A stretch of DNA of 64,000 nucleotides. Origin: Bacillota bacterium. Lineage in GTDB: Bacteria > Bacillota > Dethiobacteria > DTU022. The stretch is from the NCBI GenBank assembly GCA_029782095.1, contig JAKOVL010000061.1:1-64000 (forward strand), written 5' to 3'. A program made the translations under genes and the position numbers. How positions within the stretch are numbered: the stretch's first letter is position 1; every line of letters begins with the position of its first letter. Shown here one piece after another: positions 28,481 to 36,817 of the stretch. The notes beneath the pieces were generated by a model. The model made no database searches, was not told the DNA's origin, and saw only the letters and a program-made list of their open reading frames with translations.

Positions 28481-29593
28481 ATGCAAGAGTTTTTTGCCGG
28501 AATATTGAATTTTCAATTCAACCAATTGATTATGTTTATCATTGCGGGGATTCTCATCTACCTCGCCATCGCCAAGGAGTACGAACCGGCCCTGCTGCTG
28601 CCCATCGGCTTCGGCGCCATACTGGCCAATATACCTTTATCGGGAGCCATCGGGGAACACGGCGTGCTCTCCATCCTTTACAGGGCGGGCATAGCCAATG
28701 AACTTTTTCCAGCCCTGATCTTTATCGCCATCGGGGCGATGATTGACTTTGGACCGCTTTTGCAGAACCCGTTTATGCTTTTTTTCGGCGCAGCAGCCCA
28801 GTTTGGCATCTTTTTTACGCTCATGGTGGCCTTGTTTTTTGGCTATGACCTTAAGGAAGCGGCGGCAATCGCCATAATCGGGGCGGCGGACGGGCCTACT
28901 TCCATTTACGTGGCCACGAAATTCGCACAAAATTTGCTGGCTCCCATCTCGGTGGCCGCCTATTCGTATATGGCCCTGGTGCCCATCATCCAGCCTCCGA
29001 TAATCCGGCTGCTGACTACAAGCCGTGAGAGAAAAATCCGCATGGATTACCGGCAGGTGAAAGTGCCCAAAATAATTAAAATACTTTTTCCTATCATGGT
29101 CACCATTGTCGCCGGCGTTATTGCTCCGGTCAGCGTAACCCTGATCGGCCTCTTGATGTTCGGCAACCTGATCAGGGAATGCGGCGTCATTGAAAGGCTC
29201 TCCAGCGCGGCTCAAAACGAGCTGGCCAACCTGGTCACGATTCTTTTGGGAGTGACCATCGGATCGACCATGGTTGCCGATCAGTTCTTAAAACCGGATA
29301 CCCTTTTGATCATGGGCATGGGCCTTGTCGCTTTCATCTTCGACACGGCCGGCGGCGTCCTCTTTGCCAAGCTGCTTAATCTTTTCCTCAAACAAAAAGT
29401 CAACCCAATGGTGGGCGCAGCGGGAATTTCGGCCTTTCCCATGTCCGCCAGGGTAATTCAGCAAATGGCCAAGAAAGAAGATCCGACCAACTTTATCCTG
29501 ATGCAATCGGCCAGCGCCAATGTGGCCGGGCAAATCGGATCGATCGTGGCCGGAGGGCTGTTGCTGGCGCTGGTACCGCTCTTTTTAAAATAG
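28481..29593 (+). CDS. Sodium ion-translocating decarboxylase subunit beta
   Basis: ALLLPIGFGAILANIPLSG...FIAIGAMIDFGPLLQNP...IGAADGPTSIYVATKFA...[21 protein letters not shown]. Confidence 0.95.
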   Translation: MQEFFAGILNFQFNQLIMFIIAGILIYLAIAKEYEPALLLPIGFGAILANIPLSGAIGEHGVLSILYRAGIANELFPALIFIAIGAMIDFGPLLQNPFMLFFGAAAQFGIFFTLMVALFFGYDLKEAAAIAIIGAADGPTSIYVATKFAQNLLAPISVAAYSYMALVPIIQPPIIRLLTTSRERKIRMDYRQVKVPKIIKILFPIMVTIVAGVIAPVSVTLIGLLMFGNLIRECGVIERLSSAAQNELANLVTILLGVTIGSTMVADQFLKPDTLLIMGMGLVAFIFDTAGGVLFAKLLNLFLKQKVNPMVGAAGISAFPMSARVIQQMAKKEDPTNFILMQSASANVAGQIGSIVAGGLLLALVPLFLK

Positions 29594-29615
29594 ATAGCTA
29601 AAAGGAGATATTTTG

Positions 29616-29759
29616 ATGGATACTAGCCTGATCAGCATCGGTTTACAGGTATCGCTTTATGGCCTGGGTGGAGTGTTTACAGTGTTAATCCTCTTTTATA
29701 TCCTGGTCAAAATAATGATGGCTTTATCCGACCGGCTTGCCCCCGGTGAAGACCAATAA
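29616..29759 (+). CDS. 47-aa single-TM protein, minimal OadG-like gamma subunit
   Basis: ATG with SD aaaggag: MDTSLISIGLQVSLYGLGGVFTVLILFYILVKIMMALSDRLAPGEDQ; directly after oadB. Below the ORF-track size cutoff. Confidence 0.7.
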   Translation: MDTSLISIGLQVSLYGLGGVFTVLILFYILVKIMMALSDRLAPGEDQ

Positions 29760-29931
29760 TAGCCTGATCCATACAGCTGTGAACGGTTGGACAAAGCAAC
29801 CCTGTCCTTAAGGCGCTGGCAAGATGATTTAGTAGAGCCAAAGCCAATGGAGCAGGGTTTTCTTAACCAGAGCACCGGTTTAAAATGCAAGCGGCACAGC
29901 CGGCAAAGAAGGGCAGCCTGGCCGCCATCAG

Positions 29932-30306
29932 TCACAGGTCAAGATCCGGCCCCAGATCGCGGGTGGCGACGAGGTTGGAGCCGCTGCCGGCAAAGTTCGG
30001 GACAATGATCTCGCCGCAGCGCACCGGCGCTGTGGCTTTGATCTTGTTTAAAGCGGCGGCTGCCTCGCGTATCAGGGCCTTGGGGATGGGGGTGTCGGTT
30101 TTGACCGGCAGTCGCGGCAGCGCTGCTCCCTCCACGACCACAGTGCCGGTGAGAACGCGCCGCGGATCAGTGTATTCCTGGAGGGCGTATTCTTCACCGC
30201 GCCTGCACTCATTGCCGCTAACGGTTAAACCCGCCTCGCCTGGTCTGACGGTTACCGTGCAGCTCAGGGGGCAGTTGATGCAGGTAAACTCACGCTTTCG
30301 ACTCAT
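29932..30306 (-). CDS. DUF1667 domain-containing protein
   Basis: FTCINCPLSCTVTVRPGEAGLTVSGNECRRGEEYALQEYTDPRRVLTGTVVVEG. Confidence 0.92.
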   Translation of the reverse strand: MSRKREFTCINCPLSCTVTVRPGEAGLTVSGNECRRGEEYALQEYTDPRRVLTGTVVVEGAALPRLPVKTDTPIPKALIREAAAALNKIKATAPVRCGEIIVPNFAGSGSNLVATRDLGPDLDL

Positions 30307-31579
30307 GAATCGCTTCCCCCTTTAACGTTACTTCAATGGCATCGCCGTCGGCCAGGCCCCTTAAACGGGACGGATCCAGCGTCAGGCGCAGCATCTCCGG
30401 CGGCCTGACCATGCGCTCTTTTTTTTGCGCCAGGACTGCACCCTGGTGCAGCACCTGCAGGCGCACGTCCCGCTGCTCCGCCTGCACCCGGAAATAGAGA
30501 TCCACAGCCTCGTCTGCAGGCAGGGTCAGGCGCTGCGGCACCACGTAGGCGATGCCCTGGCCGGCCATAACCTGCGCCGTGCCGCCGGCTTTACGGTTCA
30601 GAAGATAGCGCGCCGCGCCGCGCCCGGCCCTCTGGGCCGACAAAGTTACATAATCCACCAAATCGTGCACATGGACGACATTCCCGCTGGCAAAAAAACC
30701 AGGGACGCAGGTAGCCATATCCTGGTCGACCACCGGCCCCCCGGTAGCGGGATCAAGGGGTATGCCGGCCTGCCGGGTAAGCTCATTTTCAGGGATCAGG
30801 CCCACCGAAAGGATCAAGGTGTCGCAGGGGACAAAGCGCTCGGCGCCGCTCTGCGGCCGCCCCTTTTCATCAACCGGGGCCACGCTAACCCCTTCCAGCC
30901 TTTTTTTGCCGTGCAAAAATGTAACGGTGTGGGAGAGGTAGAGGGGGATTGAAAAATCCTCCAGGCACTGCACCACGTTGCGGGTCAGGCCTCCGGGCCG
31001 GGGCGCGATTTCATAAACTCCCAGCACCCGGGCTCCCTCCAGGGTCAGGCGCCGGGCCATAATCAGACCGATATCTCCCGAACCGAGGATCACGATACGC
31101 TCCCCGGGCATAACTCCTTCCATATTAATTAAGCGCTGCACGGCGCCGGCGGTGTAAACACCGGCAGGGCGGTAGCCCGGCAGCAGCACCTGGAAACGGC
31201 TGCGCTCGCGGCAGCCCATGGCCAGGATCACCGCTTCAGGCTGCAGGGTTAAAAGTCCTTTCGGGCTTGCCGCGGTGAGCCGGCGCTCCGGGGAGAGGGA
31301 TAACACCATGGTCCCGGTCAGCAGCTTTATGCCGGGGCGGCGGCGCACCTCGCTGACAAAACGGTGGGCATATTCCGGCCCGGTCAGGGAAGCCCCGAAG
31401 ATAAAGTTGCCGAAGCCATCGTGGACGCACTGGTTTAAGATGCCGCCCAGCTCCCGGTCCCGCTCCAGCAGAAGGACGTTTTTGCAGCCGGCATCATAGG
31501 CCGCAGCAGCTGCGGCCAGGCCCGCAGGCCCGCCCCCGACAACCACCAGTTCGGGATGTTGCTGTGTATTAACCATCAA
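30290..31579 (-). CDS. NAD(P)/FAD-dependent oxidoreductase (GlpB/NADH-oxidase-like partner)
   Basis: ELVVVGGGPAGLAAAAAAYDAG...RELGGILNQC...VILGSGDIGLIMARRL. Confidence 0.92.
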   Translation of the reverse strand: MMVNTQQHPELVVVGGGPAGLAAAAAAYDAGCKNVLLLERDRELGGILNQCVHDGFGNFIFGASLTGPEYAHRFVSEVRRRPGIKLLTGTMVLSLSPERRLTAASPKGLLTLQPEAVILAMGCRERSRFQVLLPGYRPAGVYTAGAVQRLINMEGVMPGERIVILGSGDIGLIMARRLTLEGARVLGVYEIAPRPGGLTRNVVQCLEDFSIPLYLSHTVTFLHGKKRLEGVSVAPVDEKGRPQSGAERFVPCDTLILSVGLIPENELTRQAGIPLDPATGGPVVDQDMATCVPGFFASGNVVHVHDLVDYVTLSAQRAGRGAARYLLNRKAGGTAQVMAGQGIAYVVPQRLTLPADEAVDLYFRVQAEQRDVRLQVLHQGAVLAQKKERMVRPPEMLRLTLDPSRLRGLADGDAIEVTLKGEAIHESKA

Positions 31580-33308
31580 TCCACCACTCCTTTTTTTGCG
31601 GCGAAGGCTCCTTGGTCCGCCGGCTAAACAGGGGTGAGCCGGGGCCGCTCTTGGTCAGCTTTTCCAGCGGTATGCCCAGCTCCCTGGCCATAAGCAGCGA
31701 CACCCGGGGCATGCAGAATCCGCCCTGGCAGCGGCCCATCCCCGCCCGGGTGCGCCTTTTAACCGCATCCAGGGTGCGTGCCGGAACAGGGCGGTGCAGG
31801 GCCTCAATGATCTCCCCTTCCGTCACATGCTCGCAGCGGCAGATAATGTGGCCGTAGCGGGGGTCTTTCCTGATCAGGGCGGCGCGCTGCGCTTCATCAA
31901 GGTTTTTAAAGTGGGTGATGTCGCGGCGGTACGGGTTAAAATTTTCTTTTTCCTCCAGTTGCAGCCCTTCCGCAGCCAGGATCTCCAGCACCAGTTCGGC
32001 GATGGCCGGGGCGGCCACCAGGCCCGGCGATTGAATTCCGGCCACGTGGATCAGGCCGCCGAGATGGCGGGAGGGGGCAATATGAAAATCCTCGGTATAG
32101 GTGGCGGCCCGTACGCCGGCAAAGAAAGTGATCAGGGACTTGCGGGCATCATACCCGGGCATAAGGGGGCTGAACTTTTCGATGATGCGCTCCAGTCCTT
32201 CACGGGAGACCGAGGTGTCTTCCCGGTCGGGTACTTCGTAAGCGGTAGGGCCCCATTCCGGGTTGCCGTCCACCGTGAGCATGGTTCCGCCCCCCTTGGT
32301 GAAGGGATCTTGCCCCAGCGCCAGTATCCCCGTAGCCATGGCGGCATGATTGGCAGTATCTTCCCCGTCAAAGATGAGCAGTTCTCCTTTGCGGGGGTGC
32401 AGGGTAAATTCTGGAGGGCCGGCCATCTCTGCCACCCGGTCGGCGTAAATTCCGGCCGCATTGATACAGTACCGGGTTAAAAAGCTGCCGCGGTTGGTAA
32501 CCACTTTGTGAATGCGGCCTGATTTCTGCTCCAGGGCGGTTACCTCTGTTTCCAGGTAGAGGGAAACACCGTTGCTCACTGCGTTTTCGGCATAAGCCAC
32601 GGTTAACTTATAGGGCGAAGTCATGGCGGTGGAGGGGGCCAGAAAAGCCCCTTTGACTTCAGGAGATATACTCGGTTCCATGGCCAGGGCCTGCTCCCGG
32701 CTGATTACTTCCACCGGGATACCTGCGCTTTGGCCCCGCGCCTTGATCAGGTCCAGCAAAAACAGCTCTTCTTCTTTAAAGACCAGGCCCATCAGGCCGG
32801 ATTGGCAAAAGGGGACGTCCAGTTCGGCGCAAAGCTGAGGAAACATGGCGTTGCCTTTTACATTCAGCTCGCTGCGCAAGCTGTCCGGCTCCTGGACAAT
32901 GCCGGAATGAACCATGCCGTTGTTGGCTTTGCTGGCGCCGCAGCCTACATCGGCATCCTTTTCCAGCAATATAATCTTCAGTTTGTAGCGAGACAGCTCT
33001 CTGGCTATGGCCGCGCCAACAACACCGGCCCCAATGATCACCACGTCGGCGCTGTCGATTACCTTGGGATTTCCGGCAGGGGCCTGGTAGGGCTGGGGGG
33101 TCACCTCCTGCGCTTTAATTTCATTGACCACACTTTTCACGCCCCGCAGCGTCCCTGCCAGCTGCCCGGCCCGCACGACCTGCTCCCAGCGAGGCACCTC
33201 CCCGGCCAGGTGAACCCGACCATCTTCTTCAGTTATGGTAAGATTGAACTCACCGAGTCCGTTGTCCGCGAACATTTCCTCGATCAGCGTTTGAATTGAT
33301 TTAGACAT
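31569..33308 (-). CDS. FAD-dependent glycerol-3-phosphate dehydrogenase-like oxidoreductase with N-terminal BON-like domain and C-terminal BFD-type [2Fe-2S] domain
   Basis: BON-like FNLTITEEDGRVHLAGEVPRWEQVVRAGQLAGTLRGVKSVVNEI; VVIIGAGVVGAAIARELSRY; CRCEHVTEGEI...GRCQGGFC. Confidence 0.9.
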   Translation of the reverse strand: MSKSIQTLIEEMFADNGLGEFNLTITEEDGRVHLAGEVPRWEQVVRAGQLAGTLRGVKSVVNEIKAQEVTPQPYQAPAGNPKVIDSADVVIIGAGVVGAAIARELSRYKLKIILLEKDADVGCGASKANNGMVHSGIVQEPDSLRSELNVKGNAMFPQLCAELDVPFCQSGLMGLVFKEEELFLLDLIKARGQSAGIPVEVISREQALAMEPSISPEVKGAFLAPSTAMTSPYKLTVAYAENAVSNGVSLYLETEVTALEQKSGRIHKVVTNRGSFLTRYCINAAGIYADRVAEMAGPPEFTLHPRKGELLIFDGEDTANHAAMATGILALGQDPFTKGGGTMLTVDGNPEWGPTAYEVPDREDTSVSREGLERIIEKFSPLMPGYDARKSLITFFAGVRAATYTEDFHIAPSRHLGGLIHVAGIQSPGLVAAPAIAELVLEILAAEGLQLEEKENFNPYRRDITHFKNLDEAQRAALIRKDPRYGHIICRCEHVTEGEIIEALHRPVPARTLDAVKRRTRAGMGRCQGGFCMPRVSLLMARELGIPLEKLTKSGPGSPLFSRRTKEPSPQKKEWWIDG

Positions 33309-33635
33309 TTTTATTCACCGGCCTTTAAGGCTAAAGTAAAGATGTTATACAAAAAAATTCGCTTAAAAAGAAATAAATCCTTTTTCAGAATAAGATCACA
33401 GAATAGTAAGATTTATCGAACGCCCGCTGGCCATAAATTTAGGAAGGAAAATAGAAACCTTTGGGGAAAGATGCCTGTCTATGGCTAGTAAAAGCATTAC
33501 GCCTGCCTAAGGCGGATAGTTTAGCAAAATAATCACTTGATCTAGATGAGCAGGCTGTAATTACCTTTAGATTTTTGGAAGGCAGTAAGATATATTTGAC
33601 TTATGCACCAATTAACGCTCCAGGAGGATTCAGCC

Positions 33636-35291
33636 ATGAGACTAAAGCCCAAGGGCCGACTGATTATACTGATATTTCTCATTATAGTGATTATTTCACT
33701 GGTGGCAGTACGCTGCAGCAGTCCGGGCGAGGCCCCGGCAGATCCCGTCGAGGTCCCTGAACCGGCCCCTGACCCTGCGGAAGAAGCCCGCAAGCTTCAA
33801 GAAGAATGGCACAGGCGCAACGAGGCGCTGAAAGAAGAACTGGGCCAGTTTTATGTCCCGCTGTACCCCCTGGAAAAGCCGGAAAACCCCCGTGTTAAAG
33901 TAAAAGCGCTTTACCTGACCGGCCATACTGTCGCCCACCCCCGTTATGCCGAAATCTTGGAAATGATTGAAAATAGCGAGCTTAACGCGGTGGTAATTGA
34001 CGTTAAAGATGATCACGGCAAGATGACCTATACCAGCGACATTGAAATTGTCAATGAAGTTGACGCCTATTATAAACCGGTTCCGATCAGCGATATCCGG
34101 GCCACCCTGGAAGATTTGCAGGCCCGCGGCATCTATACCATTGCCCGCATCGTTGTCTTCAAAGACCCCTACCTGGCCAGGCAGAAAACAGAGTGGGCCA
34201 TCCACCGCAAAGAAGGAGGCCTGTGGACCGAGAAGGGGGTGGCCTGGATTAATCCCTACATGGAAGAAGTATGGGATTACAATATTGCCATCGCCAAGGA
34301 AGCGGCGCTTTTAGGTTTTAATGAAATCCAGTTTGACTATATTCGTTTCCCAGAAAACGCTGCCCGCGTCGATCGCGAGGCCATTTACCATAACCAGAAC
34401 GGCCGCAGCAAAGATGAAGCCATCGCCGGCTTTCTCAAAAAAGCCCGCCAGGAGCTGGCAGATTACAATGTGCACCTCGCTTACGATGTTTTCGGAGTCA
34501 TCGCCACTTCATGGGGCGATCATGATAACATTGGCCAGATCTGGGAAACCTTCACCCGGGAGGCCGATTATATCTGCCCCATGATTTATCCCAGCCATTA
34601 CGGGGAAGGTTATTTCGGCTTCGCCGTGCCTGACGCCAACCCCGGTGGGACTATCACCCGGGCCCTGACAGACGCGCTCAAGCGCAACGCTGCCGTGGAA
34701 AACCCCGCCATTATCCGCCCCTGGCTGCAGTCTTTCACCGCCACCTGGGTCAAAGGGCATATACCTTACGGACCTGCAGAAGTGCGCCAGCAGATCGACG
34801 CCGCCCTGGCCCTGGGTATTGATGAATTTATGATCTGGAATCCGGCCAATGTATACCAGGCCGGATCTTTTCTCACTGCCGCCGAAGCGGAGCGCCGGGC
34901 TGAAGCGGTGCGGCAGGAGCGCGAGAGCAAAGGGCATGATTTTTTAGGCCGGAGCGCACTCGAAGCGGCTGAAATTTACCTGAAGTCAATCCAGAAGAAA
35001 GACTGGCGGGAAGCCTATGCCCTGCAGAGCAGCGGCTTCACCGTGGACGGCAACCGGTACCGCGACTGGCTCAACGGCGCCAGCGGGCGCCTGCACGCAT
35101 GGACAGTGCGGCAAAGCGGGTCAAGCGGCGCTGCCGCAACCCTGGAGCTGGATTTAACCTTAATCCTGCACGGCGAGGAGATTACCCTGGAGGGGGAAAA
35201 GTGGACTGTGAGGCAAGAAAACAATATTTGGAGAATTGAACCTTCAGCCCAGTTCCTGGAGCTGCTGGAAGGAGCTCAAGAAGAAGAGTGA
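33636..35291 (+). CDS. Putative glycoside hydrolase (DUF4015 family), membrane-anchored
   Basis: VKALYLTGHTVAHPRYAEILEMIENSELNAVVIDVKDDHGKMTY...FNEIQFDYIRFPE; SD aggagg before ATG 33636. Confidence 0.9.
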   Translation: MRLKPKGRLIILIFLIIVIISLVAVRCSSPGEAPADPVEVPEPAPDPAEEARKLQEEWHRRNEALKEELGQFYVPLYPLEKPENPRVKVKALYLTGHTVAHPRYAEILEMIENSELNAVVIDVKDDHGKMTYTSDIEIVNEVDAYYKPVPISDIRATLEDLQARGIYTIARIVVFKDPYLARQKTEWAIHRKEGGLWTEKGVAWINPYMEEVWDYNIAIAKEAALLGFNEIQFDYIRFPENAARVDREAIYHNQNGRSKDEAIAGFLKKARQELADYNVHLAYDVFGVIATSWGDHDNIGQIWETFTREADYICPMIYPSHYGEGYFGFAVPDANPGGTITRALTDALKRNAAVENPAIIRPWLQSFTATWVKGHIPYGPAEVRQQIDAALALGIDEFMIWNPANVYQAGSFLTAAEAERRAEAVRQERESKGHDFLGRSALEAAEIYLKSIQKKDWREAYALQSSGFTVDGNRYRDWLNGASGRLHAWTVRQSGSSGAAATLELDLTLILHGEEITLEGEKWTVRQENNIWRIEPSAQFLELLEGAQEEE

Positions 35292-35328
35292 GGGATGCAG
35301 GACTGGGCCGGGGACGAAAAGAATTTAA

Positions 35329-35356
35329 AATGCCGGGGGTTCCCCGGCATTTTTTT
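35329..35356 (+). terminator. Intrinsic terminator
   Basis: aatgccgggg-gtt-ccccggcatt-ttttt. Confidence 0.92.
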
Positions 35357-35410
35357 GCCGGACCCGGGCTGTACAGCAAGATTACCCGGCAGCGGTGGTG
35401 TTAAAAGGAT

Positions 35411-36685
35411 ATGATCTGGTATGGCGCACTGGCTCTTTCTATCGTGATCATCATTATCGGCGTTAACCGGAAGCTGAACATGGGCCTGGTTATGTTAGCC
35501 GCAGCCCTGGCGCTGCTGGCCGCTTCCGGCGCCGCCTGGCCTACCGTGTTCCGTGCTGCCCAGAGCACTCTTGCGGAGCGGGGCACCCGGGTCCTGCTGG
35601 TTTGCGTTTTACTTTTAAGCGTGCTGGGCAGCTTGCTCAAGCAAACCGGCGCCCTGCAAAGTATGATCGACCACCTGGAGCGCTTGCTGGGAGACCTGCG
35701 CCTGCTGACGGCAGCCCTGCCGGCGCTGATCGGCACCCTGACCGTGCCCGGAGGAGCAATTTTTTCAGCGCCCCTGGTTGAGCAGGCCGGAGGCAAGGCC
35801 GGATTGGATGCCGGCCGCCAGGCGGCGGCCAACCTGTGGTTCCGCCACGCCCTTTATTTTGCCTATCCCTTGTTTCCCAGCGTCATTCTGGCCTCGGAGC
35901 TGTCCGGACTTGGCGTCCTGACCTTTGTACGCTACAATCTTTTCCCGTCCGCCACAGCCCTGGCGGCTGCCTATATGATTATCTTCCGCGGCCTTTCCGG
36001 CAAAAAGGAGAGCGCCATCTTAACGGTTAACAGCACGGCGGAGCGCACGCTTAACCGCAACCTGGCCGGCTTTTTCAGCAGTGTGGCCCCCATACTGCTG
36101 GTCTTGCTCCTGGTGCTGCTCTTCAATTTAAGCTTTCCCCTGGCTCTAACTGCAGGCTGCCTCCTGGCCCTGGCCGGCGGAATCCCTTTGACCGCAGGGT
36201 TTGCCGCGACGCTATGGGAGCGGATCAAAAAAATGCTGCTGCCGGCGCTAAAACTGGACCTGGTCCTGGTGGTGTGGGGGATCATGTTTTTTAAACAGGC
36301 CCTGGAGCATAGCGGCGTCACCGGGCAAATGGCCGGGGCCATGGTTAATCTGGGCCTGCCCTTTTTATTACAGATGTTTCTCTTTCCGGTGCTGACCGGC
36401 CTGCTCACCGGCGACAATGCCGCCGCTGTGGCCATTGTGTTCCCCCTGTTCCTGCCGCTGCTGGCGCGGGAAAGCGCGCTTTACCCTGCCTATGTTTCTT
36501 TCATCTATTTCAGCTCCGCTTTCGGCCACATCTTTACGCCCATACATCCCTGTATGAGTTTAAACAGCGCCTATTTCAAGGTAAAGCCGGCCGGGGCGCT
36601 GCGGCCGCTGCTCGGGCCGGCGGCGGCAACACTGCTGGCGGCCTGGCTGCAAATTATTTTAATGACCCTCTTATGGGCAAATTAA
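35411..36685 (+). CDS. DUF401 family multi-pass membrane transporter
   Basis: LPALIGTLTVPGGAIFSAPLVEQAG...SFIYFSSAFGHIFTPIHPCMSLNSAYFKV. Confidence 0.85.
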   Translation: MIWYGALALSIVIIIIGVNRKLNMGLVMLAAALALLAASGAAWPTVFRAAQSTLAERGTRVLLVCVLLLSVLGSLLKQTGALQSMIDHLERLLGDLRLLTAALPALIGTLTVPGGAIFSAPLVEQAGGKAGLDAGRQAAANLWFRHALYFAYPLFPSVILASELSGLGVLTFVRYNLFPSATALAAAYMIIFRGLSGKKESAILTVNSTAERTLNRNLAGFFSSVAPILLVLLLVLLFNLSFPLALTAGCLLALAGGIPLTAGFAATLWERIKKMLLPALKLDLVLVVWGIMFFKQALEHSGVTGQMAGAMVNLGLPFLLQMFLFPVLTGLLTGDNAAAVAIVFPLFLPLLARESALYPAYVSFIYFSSAFGHIFTPIHPCMSLNSAYFKVKPAGALRPLLGPAAATLLAAWLQIILMTLLWAN

Positions 36686-36689
36686 CCAT

Positions 36690-36720
36690 GGCTGTCCCAA
36701 TTAACTTTTGGGACGGCCCC
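36690..36720. repeat. Inverted repeat / copy 1 of a 23-bp intergenic repeat
   Basis: ggctgtcccaa-ttaactt-ttgggacggcc; caattaacttttgggacggcccc matches 39127-39149 at 20/23. Confidence 0.6.
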
Positions 36721-36817
36721 ATTCCACGGGTAACCGGGATAAAGGCGCAAACATTTTTTAGATAACAGTAATTTTAGCTCCCGTAAAGCGTAATCATTTA
36801 CTGGGAGCTGCTGCAAA

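Noticed and set aside
31794-32480. 228-aa forward ORF inside the GlpA-like gene
   Set aside because: Opposite strand to a clear FAD dehydrogenase; no domain signature.
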